Below are positions 18,114 to 27,743 of a stretch of 64,000 nucleotides of DNA, piece by piece. Source of the DNA: a candidate division TA06 bacterium SM23_40 (lineage in GTDB: Bacteria > LJUI01 > SM1-40); NCBI GenBank assembly GCA_001303705.1, contig LJUI01000002.1:1-64000 (forward strand), given 5' to 3'. Position 1 is the first letter of the stretch. Every line of letters begins with the position of its first letter. Below the pieces are notes generated by a model. That model ran no database searches. It was not told where the DNA came from and was given only the letters and a program-made list of their open reading frames with translations. The translations under genes and the position numbers were made by a program.

Positions 18114-19472
18114 ATGAGAGGATGGCACGAGGAACGTGAGGCAGGGCGGCTGATCGGGAGCTGGATGTGTGGTTTGCTGATTCTCCCGGCGATCTTCTCG
18201 CTCCTTTTCGTTTCGCCCGGGGGGGCCCAGGAGCTCGGTCGGTTCGTGCTCGACAATGGTCTCGTGGTCATCGTGGAATCGAGTGCCGAGTCGAAGACCG
18301 AGGCGTTCGAACTCTTCATCCGAGTTGGCGTGGCCGACGAACCTCCGGAAGCGAACGGCATCACCAACCTCGTGCAGCATGTGCTCCTCAAGTCTACAGA
18401 GACGAGAGATGCGACGGCCATCGCGAACGCGATCGAGGATGTCGGCGGCGTGCTGGATGCCGAAGCAGAGACCGACGTGGCACGCGTCAGCTGTCTCGTC
18501 ACCGCCGATGTCTACCAGATCGGTCTCGAGATACTCGCGGATGTAGTCGCCCGCCCGACCTTTCCAGAAGAGGAGATCGAGAAGGAGAAGGCCGCCATCG
18601 TGGCCGAGATCGGCGCGCAAGAGGATCAGAGCTTTTCCTTTGCCTACCACAGGCTCCGCCGGGCCATGTACGGGGGACATCCGTACGGAAGGTCGCCCGT
18701 GGGAACCGTTTCTTGCGTCTCGCGTCTGACGCGCGAGGATGTCCTCGATCACTACCGAAGATACTACCGTGCGCCGAACATGGTGCTTTCGGTCGCCGGA
18801 GGAATTCCGGTCGCAGAGATGCGGGAGGCGATCGAGCGGGAGTTTGCTTCACTTTCCGGAGACGAGGTCGAGCGCCTCCCGTCGTCCGCGGTAGTGTGGC
18901 CAGAACGGGGGGGGGAGAGGACATACGACCGGGAGATCCTTCAGAGTTACATTCTTATCGGCTATCCCGGCGCACGCATAACGAGTGAGGACTACGTGCC
19001 TCTGAAGGTGCTCGACGCCGTGCTGAGTGGGGGTATGAGCTCCCGTCTCTTCGTCAATGTGAGAGACAGGAAGGGTCTTGCCTATGATGTCGGTTCTTTC
19101 ATTCCCACGAGGCGGGATCCGGCCCCGTTCGTCATCTATCTCGGCACCAATCCAGCGACTGCCCGACAGGCTGTTGCTGCTCTGGAGCACGAGACTGAGC
19201 GTGTGCGTGAAGAGCCCGTCCCTGATGAGGAGGTCGAGCGGTCCAAACGGTATCTGTCAGGCAGATGGAGGGCCGAACATCAGCGGAGTTCCGACCGGGC
19301 ATACTACCGGGGATGGTTCGAGGTGCTTGGGATAGGATACGAATTCGATAATCGCTATCCTCTCCTCATAGAGACCGTCACCTGGGAAGATCTCGCCGAA
19401 GCCGCTCAGACCTATCTGAAAAATCCTACCCTTGTCATGCTGAAGCCGATCGGCATGGAGACAGACTGGTAG
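18114..19472 (+). CDS. M16 metallopeptidase homologue, non-catalytic partner subunit
   Basis: 452 residues; GAGGAGG lies about 13 bp upstream. An N-terminal signal sequence runs to about residue 38 (GAQ). At the position of HXXEH the sequence is NLVQH (Asn85, Gln88, His89), so the zinc ligand and catalytic Glu are lost. The C-terminal domain keeps the Arg/Tyr element in VRDRKGLAYDVG (Arg317 or Arg319, Tyr324). Family knowledge: in two-subunit M16B proteases one subunit carries zinc and the other the Arg/Tyr pair. Together with the preceding gene this predicts an obligate heterodimer. Confidence 0.92.
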   Translation: MRGWHEEREAGRLIGSWMCGLLILPAIFSLLFVSPGGAQELGRFVLDNGLVVIVESSAESKTEAFELFIRVGVADEPPEANGITNLVQHVLLKSTETRDATAIANAIEDVGGVLDAEAETDVARVSCLVTADVYQIGLEILADVVARPTFPEEEIEKEKAAIVAEIGAQEDQSFSFAYHRLRRAMYGGHPYGRSPVGTVSCVSRLTREDVLDHYRRYYRAPNMVLSVAGGIPVAEMREAIEREFASLSGDEVERLPSSAVVWPERGGERTYDREILQSYILIGYPGARITSEDYVPLKVLDAVLSGGMSSRLFVNVRDRKGLAYDVGSFIPTRRDPAPFVIYLGTNPATARQAVAALEHETERVREEPVPDEEVERSKRYLSGRWRAEHQRSSDRAYYRGWFEVLGIGYEFDNRYPLLIETVTWEDLAEAAQTYLKNPTLVMLKPIGMETDW

Positions 19473-19643
19473 CCCCCGATCGACTCCGCTAAGGCTCTGT
19501 TGACGCCCGTACCCGATGTGTCGGTCTGTGCGGCCGTGCCCGCCCTGCTCTCACACGGCATGGAGCGGCATTCGGTGGCTCTGTGCGGGCTCCGCCGCCG
19601 GTGGGAGGAACGGCGGCCTGTGCGAGGGTCCTCTAAAAACTGG

Positions 19644-19672
19644 TTGACATCGCATGAGGCCTGATGTAGGTT
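19644..19672 (+). promoter_or_regulatory. Sigma-70-type promoter before the TPR lipoprotein gene
   Basis: TTGACA at 19644-19649, a 17-bp spacer, and TAGGTT at 19667-19672, 64 bp before the start codon. A GC-rich hairpin without a T-run (GCCGCCG at 19594-19600 with CGGCGGC at 19611-19617) lies just upstream in the 263-bp gap. Confidence 0.65.
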
Positions 19673-19735
19673 GGTGCGGAGCGGCTACTGCTTCCTTCAG
19701 TCTCGTATAATCCGCCTTCAACAGGGGGGCGTGCA

Positions 19736-20665
19736 ATGAACGTGCGGTCCGGTCTGATGCTGCTGATCATATTCGGCTGTCTTGCGGTGCTGGGATGTGC
19801 CAGCCAGTACCTGACGGCGGGGAAGGTTTATCTCCAACAGAATGACTACGACGCCGCGATAGAGCAATTCAACAAGGCGCTCGAGGCCAATCCCAATGAT
19901 GCGGAAGCGCATATCTGGTTAGGGAGGACATACGCACAGCAGAGGAAGTACGCTGCAGCGAGTGAGGAGTTGGATAAGGCACTGGAGATAGATCCCGGCA
20001 AGATGGGCACCTACCAGAAGGAGCCGCAGATCTATTGGGCGATCTATCAGAACGCAGGTATTGAGCTGAATACTGCGGGTGATTTTCGGGGAGCGCATGA
20101 TCGTTTCTGGAGAGCTCTGGAGATCGACTCGACTAGAGCATCGACGAAGGAGGCGTTGGGCCTCGTGGGCGTGAATGAGGCCGTTGAGCTCATCGCGGTC
20201 GAGGACTACGAGAAAGCGCTCGAAGAGCTCGATTCGGCGATCGAGATATACCCCCATATGTCCCGGGCATACTTTCTCAAGGGTGTGTGCCTCATGAATA
20301 TCGAGAGGCGGGAGGATGCGAAGGCCGCCTTTCAGGCAGCGATCGGCCTGGACCCGGAGGACCGTGATTCGTACTTCAATCTCGGGCTTCTCCATATCCT
20401 TATGGAAGAACATGAGAAGGCGATACCACTCTTTCAGAAAGTAATCGAGCTCGATGAGACGGATGCTGAAGGATGGTCGTACCTTGGTTTGGCGTACGTC
20501 AACGCCAAGGAGTTTGATACTGCGATCCAGGCACTCGAGCGGGCGGTAGAGCTCGATCCATTGCGCGCCTCGACGTACGCGAACCTGGGAATCGCCTATC
20601 GGGAGATGGGAATGCAGGAGAAAGCGTTTGAGGCGTTCAAGAGAGCAGACGAACTGTCGCAGTAA
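19736..20665 (+). CDS. Tetratricopeptide-repeat lipoprotein
   Basis: 309 residues. Signal peptide with lipobox VLGC (Cys21). About six TPR units follow, recognisable by repeats of the pattern (Y)xxAIEQFNKALEANPNDAE and ending with LERAVELDPLRASTYANLGIAYREMG. TPR lipoproteins act as scaffolds in envelope complexes. No enzymatic domain was seen. It has its own promoter and precedes tldD by 137 bp. Confidence 0.88.
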   Translation: MNVRSGLMLLIIFGCLAVLGCASQYLTAGKVYLQQNDYDAAIEQFNKALEANPNDAEAHIWLGRTYAQQRKYAAASEELDKALEIDPGKMGTYQKEPQIYWAIYQNAGIELNTAGDFRGAHDRFWRALEIDSTRASTKEALGLVGVNEAVELIAVEDYEKALEELDSAIEIYPHMSRAYFLKGVCLMNIERREDAKAAFQAAIGLDPEDRDSYFNLGLLHILMEEHEKAIPLFQKVIELDETDAEGWSYLGLAYVNAKEFDTAIQALERAVELDPLRASTYANLGIAYREMGMQEKAFEAFKRADELSQ

Positions 20666-20802
20666 GGACCTGCCGGTACTGGTGAGTATCCCGGCTGGAG
20701 TTTCGGTGCCCACTCAGCGCGGGAAGAGAGTGGGGAGAGTGTGTGATCGACCGGAGAGGATAACGCAGGCGAGCGCGATAGGACCTAGGGGAGACGCCTC
20801 TG

Positions 20803-22251
20803 ATGAAAGATTTCGCAACAGAAATCGTCGATCTTCTCGCCGCCAAGAACGTTGATTACGGTGACGTGCGGGTCGTCGATACCATCACCCAATCGATCGA
20901 CGTCAAGAACGGGAATGTCGAGGCGATATCGAGTTCCGCTGATCTGGGATTTGGAGTCCGCCTGCTCATGAATGGGGCGTGGGGATTTGCCTCGAGCTCC
21001 CGCCCTGAGAAGGCAGAAGCTGAGAAGGTCGTCAGTCGGGCCATCGCTATTGCGAGAGCATCGGCTACGGTCTGCACCAAACCTGTGGAGCTCACAAAGC
21101 GCCAGCCGCGAAAAGATTCATACGAGAATGCATGGAAGGAAGACCCGTTCGACGTAACGCTGCATGAGAAGATCGAGATACTGCTCGCCGCAGATGAGCT
21201 CATCCGCAGGGAGCCTGCGGTGAAGGTGTCTGAGGCGAGCATGGCGTTCTATCGGACGAACAAGGTGTTTGCCAGCACTGAGGGGTACCTGATCGATCAG
21301 GAGATCGTCGAGAGTGGCGGGGGGATCTCGGCGACTGCTGTGAAGGAGGGTGAGGTGCAGGTACGATCCTATCCCAACTCGTTCCGCGGCAACTATTCGA
21401 CGTCGGGGTACGAGTTCGTGCGTGCCATGGATCTCGTGGAACATGCACCTCGCGTCGCTGAGGAGGCCGCACAGCTCCTCGTTGCGCCGCAGTGTCCGTC
21501 AGAAGTGACGACGATCATACTCGACTCAGACCAGCTTGCGCTCCAGGTGCATGAGTCGATCGGCCATCCCATCGAGCTAGACCGTGTGCTGGGCACGGAG
21601 GCGAGCTACGCAGGAACGAGCTTCGTTACGATCGACAAACTGGGCACATTCCGTTACGGGTCCGACAAGGTGGTTGTGGTGGCAGACGCAACCGTGCCAG
21701 GGGGGCTCGGTACGTTCGGGTACGATGATGAAGGAACTGCCGCCCAGCGCGTGATGATCATCGACCACGGGATGTTCATTGGCTATCTCTCCTCCCGCGA
21801 GACCGCACCGGTCATCGGGAGGGAGTCGAGCGGCGCAATGCTGGCCGACGGATGGAACCGCATCCCTCTCATTAGAATGACGAACATCAACCTCGAGCCT
21901 GGTGAGTGGTCGCTCGACGATCTGATCGCCGACACCGACAGAGGGATCTTCTTCTCGACCAACAAGAGTTGGTCAATCGATGATCGGCGGCTCAACTTCC
22001 AGTTCGGAACTGAGATCGCATGGGAGATCACCAACGGCCGTTTGGGAAAAATCTACAAGAACCCGAACTATACTGGGATAACACCTGAATTCTGGAACTC
22101 ATGTGATGCCGTGTGCAACAAGGAGCACTGGCAGCTCTGGGGCCTTCTCAATTGTGGAAAGGGCGAGCCGGGCCAGGCGATGCACGTCGGGCACGGGACC
22201 GCACCTGCCCGGTTCAGGAACGTACGAGTTGGCATCGCGCCGTCAGCATAG
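20803..22251 (+). CDS. tldD: TldD-type metalloprotease
   Basis: 482 residues. The zinc motif HESIGH (His250, Glu251, His255) and the C-terminal segment CGKGEPGQAMHVGHGTAPARFRNV are diagnostic of the TldD subunit. In E. coli, TldD pairs with the non-catalytic TldE/PmbA to cleave unfolded peptides entering the chamber (microcin B17 maturation, CcdA degradation). No TldE gene follows; the next gene is a TPR lipoprotein. AGGGGAG lies upstream of the start. Confidence 0.93.
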   Translation: MKDFATEIVDLLAAKNVDYGDVRVVDTITQSIDVKNGNVEAISSSADLGFGVRLLMNGAWGFASSSRPEKAEAEKVVSRAIAIARASATVCTKPVELTKRQPRKDSYENAWKEDPFDVTLHEKIEILLAADELIRREPAVKVSEASMAFYRTNKVFASTEGYLIDQEIVESGGGISATAVKEGEVQVRSYPNSFRGNYSTSGYEFVRAMDLVEHAPRVAEEAAQLLVAPQCPSEVTTIILDSDQLALQVHESIGHPIELDRVLGTEASYAGTSFVTIDKLGTFRYGSDKVVVVADATVPGGLGTFGYDDEGTAAQRVMIIDHGMFIGYLSSRETAPVIGRESSGAMLADGWNRIPLIRMTNINLEPGEWSLDDLIADTDRGIFFSTNKSWSIDDRRLNFQFGTEIAWEITNGRLGKIYKNPNYTGITPEFWNSCDAVCNKEHWQLWGLLNCGKGEPGQAMHVGHGTAPARFRNVRVGIAPSA

Positions 22252-23803
22252 GAAGACGCTAGTCCTTCTCTTCTTCATCGGGGCCGCAATACAGGTTCCT
22301 GGGTGCGCTTACTATAATACATTCTACAATGCGAAAGCCAGCTACACCCAGGGAATGCGGCTCAAGGAGCAGTCGCCTGAAGGGAAGTTGTCGCCGGGAG
22401 CGAAGAATCACTTCGACAAGGCGATCGAGAAGTGTGCAAAAGTCATCGAGCTCTACCCCGGCAGCCGATGGGTTGATGAGGCGGTGCTCCTCATGGGGAA
22501 GTGTTTCTTCGAGGAGGAGGAGTATCTCAAGGCGCTGCGCAAGTTCGAAGAAGTGACTATCTATTACAGCGGCGGCAAGTGGCTCGATGATGCGTATTAC
22601 ATGATGGGACGCACCTACGTGGCCCTCGAGGACTATCCGAGGGCCACTGCGGCTTTCGACCACTCGCTGAGCATCGCACCAGAGGGCGAGTGGGCAGATG
22701 ATGCGACCTACTGGAAAGCCGCTGCCGATTTTGCGACAGAAGGCTTTTCCGCCGCAGCCAGCCAGTACAGAGCCTTCCTCCAGCTCTATCCACGTAGTGA
22801 GTATTACGATCAGGCGTTATTTGAGCTCGCCGAATCGCTCCATCGGCTCGGGCAGTTCGAGGAGGCGATATCTCGGTTTTCAGAGCTCGTGGACCGGAGG
22901 CCGGGCAAGAAGCTGGCGTTCCCGGCGTCTCTTCGGATCGGCGAGGCCTGTCTCGCCATGGGGACGGTCGAGAGGGCTCTCACCACGTTCAAGGCGCTCC
23001 AGGGGAGCGGGCTCGAACCCGGAGAGGAGGCGAAGCTCGGCCTGCGCGTCGGCGATTGCCATCGCTCCCTCGGTGACTACAACGCTGCATTGAGTGCTCT
23101 TGATGCAGTTGTGCAGGGTCACCCCCGTACTGAGGAGGCGGCTGAGGCGAGCTACCGGATGGGCCTGATCTATGAGGAGGATCTCTCCGACCTCGAGGAA
23201 GCGCGCAAGGCCTACGAACAGGTGAGAAGGCATGCGCCAGCGCTCGAGGTGGCGTTCGACGCTGCAGAGCGTTCGACATCGATCGCCAAATTGACCGAGT
23301 ACCGCGAGAACCTCGCCACGGGAGAGGAGGCGGATCTGGCGGCGACTCAGTTTCAGCTCGCCGAACTCTACTACTTTGGACTGGGAGATGTCGATCAGGC
23401 GATGCTGGAATACGGGAAGGTGCTGGCCGACTACCCCGAGAGCGAGCTCGCCCCCAAGGCCGCGTTCGCCCTGGCCTGGATCCTCGAGCACGAGAAGGGA
23501 GATGAGGAAGGAGCGCGAGCCGCCTACGAGGAGCTCACCGTGCGGTTTCCCGGGACAACATATGCTGCTCGGGCAGAGGCGGAGTTGCGCGATACTCCGG
23601 GGCTGGGTGAGGAGGGCAAGGACGTTCTCCCCCTGGAGGATGCTCCGATACTCGAGGGAGGCGCCGCATCAGCCGAAAATGCTGCCTCGAACGGGGATCG
23701 CGCCGATAGTGCCGGGATGAGTTCCGCCAGCCTGAATGGGGTAGTGCCGGTTGCGGACGACTCCTCCGGAACGTCGCGTGTGGCCGAGGAGGAGTCACCA
23801 TGA
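22229..23803 (+). CDS. Large TPR outer-membrane lipoprotein (BamD/YbgF-like architecture)
   Basis: 524 residues if started at TTG 22229, which overlaps the tldD stop by 23 bp and is the only in-frame start placing a proper signal peptide at the N-terminus ([15 protein letters not shown] to lipobox VPGC, Cys26). An ATG at 22103 would put about 40 unrelated residues in front. The mature protein starts [11 protein letters not shown], then carries many TPR-like repeats of the BamD/YbgF type (about 45-450) and a low-complexity Ala/Glu/Ser C-terminus. The role is probably periplasmic scaffolding or assembly; no enzyme motif. It overlaps rlpA by ATGA. Confidence 0.85.
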   Translation: MASRRQHRKTLVLLFFIGAAIQVPGCAYYNTFYNAKASYTQGMRLKEQSPEGKLSPGAKNHFDKAIEKCAKVIELYPGSRWVDEAVLLMGKCFFEEEEYLKALRKFEEVTIYYSGGKWLDDAYYMMGRTYVALEDYPRATAAFDHSLSIAPEGEWADDATYWKAAADFATEGFSAAASQYRAFLQLYPRSEYYDQALFELAESLHRLGQFEEAISRFSELVDRRPGKKLAFPASLRIGEACLAMGTVERALTTFKALQGSGLEPGEEAKLGLRVGDCHRSLGDYNAALSALDAVVQGHPRTEEAAEASYRMGLIYEEDLSDLEEARKAYEQVRRHAPALEVAFDAAERSTSIAKLTEYRENLATGEEADLAATQFQLAELYYFGLGDVDQAMLEYGKVLADYPESELAPKAAFALAWILEHEKGDEEGARAAYEELTVRFPGTTYAARAEAELRDTPGLGEEGKDVLPLEDAPILEGGAASAENAASNGDRADSAGMSSASLNGVVPVADDSSGTSRVAEEESP

Positions 23804-24201
23804 ACAGAGAGCGGAGAACGGCGCGCCGCGGGGCATCGCGGGCCCTCGTGATCCTCTGCATCATAGGTCTTGTGGCAGCGGGGTGTGCTACAACAGAACG
23901 GTACCGGTCGGGGGGACGAGTCTTCAAAGGATATGCCACCTACTATGGCCGGCAGTACCATGGTCGCGCCACGGCGAGCGGAGAGATATTCGACATGTAT
24001 GCGATGACTGCCGCACACAGAACGCTGCCATTCGGGACAAGAGTCCGGGTCACCAACTGTGCCAACGGCCGGTCGGTCGTGGTACGGATCAATGATCGCG
24101 GGCCGTTTGTCCAGGGAGTCATCATCGATCTCTCGTTCGGTGCCGCGCAGCGCATCGGGCTATTGGGGAAGGGAATAGTACGGCTGGAGGTACTTCCATG
24201 A
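23800..24201 (+). CDS. rlpA: RlpA-family septal-ring lipoprotein
   Basis: 133 residues. Lipobox VAAGC (Cys29). A double-psi beta-barrel domain covers about 45-132, with the RlpA landmarks [37 protein letters not shown] and VRINDRGPF. RlpA proteins bind or cleave denuded peptidoglycan; the catalytic Asp position is NDRGP. There is no SPOR domain, so this is the short form. ATG overlaps the upstream stop by ATGA and its own stop overlaps the pyrF start. Confidence 0.93.
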   Translation: MNRERRTARRGASRALVILCIIGLVAAGCATTERYRSGGRVFKGYATYYGRQYHGRATASGEIFDMYAMTAAHRTLPFGTRVRVTNCANGRSVVVRINDRGPFVQGVIIDLSFGAAQRIGLLGKGIVRLEVLP

Positions 24202-24935
24202 GGCACGGACCGGCGGATCGTCTCATCGTCGCTCTCGATGTCGACACGCTGGCGGAGGCAGAGCGCCTGCTCGACATTCTGAGCCCTGATGTCGAGATCT
24301 TCAAGATCGGGAGTCGGCTCTTCACCGCCAGCGGGCCGGCCGCAGCAGAGGCCGTGAAAGCGCGCGGCAAACGTCTATTCCTCGATCTCAAGTTTCATGA
24401 TATACCTAATACGGTCGCCGGCGGAGTTGCGGCATCTGTCGAACTGGGGGTCGACATGCTCACTCTCCACACCACCGGTGGTGAGGCCATGCTGAGGAGC
24501 GCTCAAATCGCGGTCGAGGAGAGGGCTCGCCAGCTCGGCAGGCAACCTCCCCTGCTGCTGGGGGTGACGGTATTGACGAGTCTCGATGGGCCAGCTCTCG
24601 AGAGGGTGTGGGGGCTCAAGGGGCGGAGTCTCGAGGAGGAAGTCATATCGCTTGCGCTCATGGCGAAGAAGGCGGGTGTCGACGGTGTCGTCGCATCGCC
24701 CCGTGAGATCCGATCGGTGAAGGATCATTGCGGTGATGGGTTTGCAGTGGTCACCCCGGGGATCCGTCCGACCGGGGGAGGAAGTGACGATCAGGTGAGG
24801 ACCATGACTCCCGGGGAAGCTGTGGCCGAGGGTGCTGATTTCATAGTAGTGGGCCGCCCGATCGTGCGGGCATCCGACCCGCTGGAGGCGGCCAGAGCGA
24901 TACTCGGAGAGATGGGGGAGGCGATCGGTGGATAG
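24198..24935 (+). CDS. pyrF: Orotidine 5'-phosphate decarboxylase
   Basis: 245 residues. The catalytic motif [11 protein letters not shown] (about 61-71) has the Asp/Lys/Asp set, and the phosphate-binding end matches VVTPGIRP and VVGRPI. It converts OMP to UMP, the last step of de novo pyrimidine synthesis. ATGA overlap with rlpA and an 8-bp overlap with pyrE suggest one transcript; the pairing with envelope genes looks positional. Confidence 0.96.
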   Translation: MRHGPADRLIVALDVDTLAEAERLLDILSPDVEIFKIGSRLFTASGPAAAEAVKARGKRLFLDLKFHDIPNTVAGGVAASVELGVDMLTLHTTGGEAMLRSAQIAVEERARQLGRQPPLLLGVTVLTSLDGPALERVWGLKGRSLEEEVISLALMAKKAGVDGVVASPREIRSVKDHCGDGFAVVTPGIRPTGGGSDDQVRTMTPGEAVAEGADFIVVGRPIVRASDPLEAARAILGEMGEAIGG

Positions 24936-25509
24936 AAAGGAAGTTGAGGAGATCTTCCGAGAACTGGGAGTATTGCTGGAAGGCCATTTCCTTCTCGCAT
25001 CCGGCCGACACAGTCGTTTCTACTTCGAGAAGTTCCGCCTTCTCGAGTGGCCGGCTGCCGCCGACAGATTGTGCCGTGCGCTGGCGGAGCAGTCGAGGAA
25101 TCTGGGGGCGCGTGTCGTTGCCGGCCCGACCACAGGTGGACTGCTCGTCGCCTACGCCGTCGCCCGCCATCTGGGCATCAAGGCCATCTATGCCGAGCGG
25201 ATCGAGGTTGGGCGGGGATTTCCCCGCGGCTCTGTGCTCGATCCGGGGGAGCGGGTGTTGATCGTCGATGATGTGCTGACGACCGGCGGATCGGTACGGG
25301 AGACATGGGAAGCGGTGGAACGTCTCGGCGGCGAAGTATGTGGTGTCGGCGTTCTCGTCGATCGAAGCCAGGATGCAGAGTGGCTGGGAGGGACGCCCTT
25401 CACTGCCGTCTATCGGGCAGAGGTAGAGACGTTCGCGCCTGATGACTGCCCGCTCTGTGGGCAGGGGATGAAACTTGTGGCTCCGGGGGGGTCGAAGCGA
25501 AAGGGGTAG
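24928..25509 (+). CDS. pyrE: Orotate phosphoribosyltransferase
   Basis: 193 residues from GTG 24928, overlapping pyrF by 8 bp. The PRPP-binding motif VLIVDDVLTTGGS (about 110-122) is intact, with the N-terminal substrate loop LLASGRHSRFYFEK. The C-terminus has a CPLCGQG pair, seen in some short OPRTases and possibly metal-binding. It forms OMP from orotate and PRPP, the step before PyrF. Confidence 0.95.
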   Translation: MDRKEVEEIFRELGVLLEGHFLLASGRHSRFYFEKFRLLEWPAAADRLCRALAEQSRNLGARVVAGPTTGGLLVAYAVARHLGIKAIYAERIEVGRGFPRGSVLDPGERVLIVDDVLTTGGSVRETWEAVERLGGEVCGVGVLVDRSQDAEWLGGTPFTAVYRAEVETFAPDDCPLCGQGMKLVAPGGSKRKG

Positions 25510-25572
25510 TGGAGCGGGGTCGAGAAGGGGACCGCCGCGTGAGAAGAGGTGGAGTCAAGAGGAGTGTGAGGA

Positions 25573-27660
25573 ATGAAACGGTTTATGGTCTGTATCGCGA
25601 TCTGTTGTTCGGTCGTTCTGATCGGGACTCACCTCTGGGTGTCGCCGGTTGGTGTCGCCGCGGCGGGCGATCGGGAAGACGGCCGGGTACCTGACAGGAC
25701 GGAGGGATCTTCCGGCGATGACCATGCTGCGATCTGGGTCTTCTTCTGTGACAAGGGATTCTCTTCGCCCGCGGATGAGGAGGAAGCGCTCGTCGAGGTC
25801 GAGCGTTCGCTCCTCGAGCGGGCGCGCGCCCGGCGCGCAAAGGTGAAACGTGGTCGGCTCGTCGATAGCCGAGACCTCCCTGTCTGTGAGGCCTATGTCG
25901 AAGAGGTCCTTGCGATCGGCGCCCGGCTGAGGGCGATGAGTCGCTGTCTCAACGCCATCAGCATCGAGGTCGCCCCCGAACTCATCGAGGCGATCGAGAA
26001 TCTGGAGTATGTCAGGTCGACGCGGCCGGTCTCGGGTTTCCGGGGGCCGCGGGCATTTCCTGGTGCGCCGCCGCCGCCTTCGATGGCGCCCGCCTATCCC
26101 GAGACCCTCGACTACGGCCCGTCGTTCGGACAGCTCGAGCAGATAAACGTTCCGGCCGTGCACGAGCTCGGGTACAGCGGAGAAGGTGTGCTCATCTGCA
26201 TGCTCGACACAGGGTTTCAGAGAGAGCACGAGGCGATCGTCCCGATCAATGTGATCGCGGAATGGGATTTCGTCAACGGTGACAGCAACACCGCATACGA
26301 TCCGCTCCAGGATGCTGAGAACCAGCCCTCGCACGGCACCGGTACCCTGTCCGTGATCGGCGGGTTCATGGAGGGGCAGCTGATCGGGCCGGCGTACGGG
26401 GCCGACTTCATGTTGGCGAAGACCGAAGATACGACGATGGAGGAACCGATTGAGGAGGACTGGTGGGTTGAGGGGATCGAGTGGGCTGATAGCCTGGGAG
26501 CGGATGTGGCATCGAGCTCCCTCGGGTATATCGACTGGTACACGTCTCCGGATCTCAACGGAGACAGCGCTGTGACGACGCAGGCTGCCGATTGGGCGGC
26601 TTCCGTGGGGATCGTCGTCTCAAACTCCGCGGGGAATGAAGGGCCAGGATACCTCTCGCTCATCGCCCCGGCGGACGCGGACAGCATCCTGGCCGTCGGT
26701 GCAGTCGATTCCGAGGGGGATATCGCCGGTTTCAGCTCACGCGGCCCGACCTGGGACCTGCGCATCAAACCGGAGGTCTGTGCTCAGGGAGTCGGCACGT
26801 ACTGGGCGGACTACCCGACTCTCAATCAGTACAACTACGTAAATGGCACCTCCCTCTCCTGTCCTCTTGTCGGCGGGTCAGCGGCCCTGGTGCTCGAGGC
26901 TCATCCTGACTGGGGGCCCATGGAGGTGCGGGAGGCGTTGATGATGACGGCTGACAACGCCTCCAGCCCGGATAATGCATATGGCTGGGGGATCATCGAT
27001 GTCCTCGCGGCCATCAACTTCCTTCCGCCGGCCGCCCCTGAGGGCCTGACGATCGATCCGCTTCCCATGGGCAACAGCCTCGCCTGGCATCCGGTGACCT
27101 TGAATCGGGACAGTACGGCGATCGAGGATCTGGACGGGTATAACGTGTACCGATCGGTTGAGAGCGGGCAGTACGGATTCGATCCGATCAACATCTCGGT
27201 CTGGGAGGACACCACCTATATCGACTTCACTGCATCCCCGGATACTGCTTACTACTACGTCGTCAAGGCGGTCGACACCCTGGGATATGAAAGTCACCCG
27301 TCGAACGAGGTCTCGAGTCCGGGCACCTCAGTGAGCGGCGGCGATGGATCCGCGGATCCCGGGCTCCGCCGACTCTGGCTCTCTTCGGCCTTCCCCAATC
27401 CCTTCTCCCGCGGCACGTCCGTCACGTATGTCGTGCCGGCCTCAGGGGCTGGTGAGAGGAGCCAGGTCGAGGTGTCGGTGTACAACCTCCAGGGACAGCG
27501 CGTGAAGACGCTCCTCGACGGGAACCTGCTGCCCGGCCGACATTCGATCGAATGGGATGCCACTGATGGAGGCGGGCACCGTGTGGGATCCGGTGTGTAC
27601 TTCTTCTCGCTGGAGGCAGGGGGCTCGCGTCTGACACGCAAGGCGGTGGTGCTGCGCTGA
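25573..27660 (+). CDS. Secreted subtilisin-family (S8) protease with FN3-like and FlgD-like C-terminal domains
   Basis: 695 residues. A signal peptide (about 1-31) precedes a propeptide-like region (about 50-155). The S8 catalytic domain has Asp212 (MLDTGFQ), His254 (SHGTGT), oxyanion Asn355 (SAGNEG) and Ser427 (NGTSLSCP). An FN3-like domain lies at about 495-585. The tail (about 600-695) reads AFPNPFSRGTSVTY, VEVSVYNLQGQRVKTL and GSGVYFFSLEAG, ending in the short basic-plus-hydrophobic segment of FlgD-Ig or sorting-type C-termini used by FCB bacteria. It is probably an exported, surface or secreted protease. All triad residues are intact. Confidence 0.93.
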   Translation: MKRFMVCIAICCSVVLIGTHLWVSPVGVAAAGDREDGRVPDRTEGSSGDDHAAIWVFFCDKGFSSPADEEEALVEVERSLLERARARRAKVKRGRLVDSRDLPVCEAYVEEVLAIGARLRAMSRCLNAISIEVAPELIEAIENLEYVRSTRPVSGFRGPRAFPGAPPPPSMAPAYPETLDYGPSFGQLEQINVPAVHELGYSGEGVLICMLDTGFQREHEAIVPINVIAEWDFVNGDSNTAYDPLQDAENQPSHGTGTLSVIGGFMEGQLIGPAYGADFMLAKTEDTTMEEPIEEDWWVEGIEWADSLGADVASSSLGYIDWYTSPDLNGDSAVTTQAADWAASVGIVVSNSAGNEGPGYLSLIAPADADSILAVGAVDSEGDIAGFSSRGPTWDLRIKPEVCAQGVGTYWADYPTLNQYNYVNGTSLSCPLVGGSAALVLEAHPDWGPMEVREALMMTADNASSPDNAYGWGIIDVLAAINFLPPAAPEGLTIDPLPMGNSLAWHPVTLNRDSTAIEDLDGYNVYRSVESGQYGFDPINISVWEDTTYIDFTASPDTAYYYVVKAVDTLGYESHPSNEVSSPGTSVSGGDGSADPGLRRLWLSSAFPNPFSRGTSVTYVVPASGAGERSQVEVSVYNLQGQRVKTLLDGNLLPGRHSIEWDATDGGGHRVGSGVYFFSLEAGGSRLTRKAVVLR

Positions 27661-27743
27661 TCCGGCGGATAGACGGCGCGCGTGCGCTGCGTGCGAAATG
27701 GCAGGCCGCTGTACACGCATCTGTGATCGGCGAGGATCCCGAT

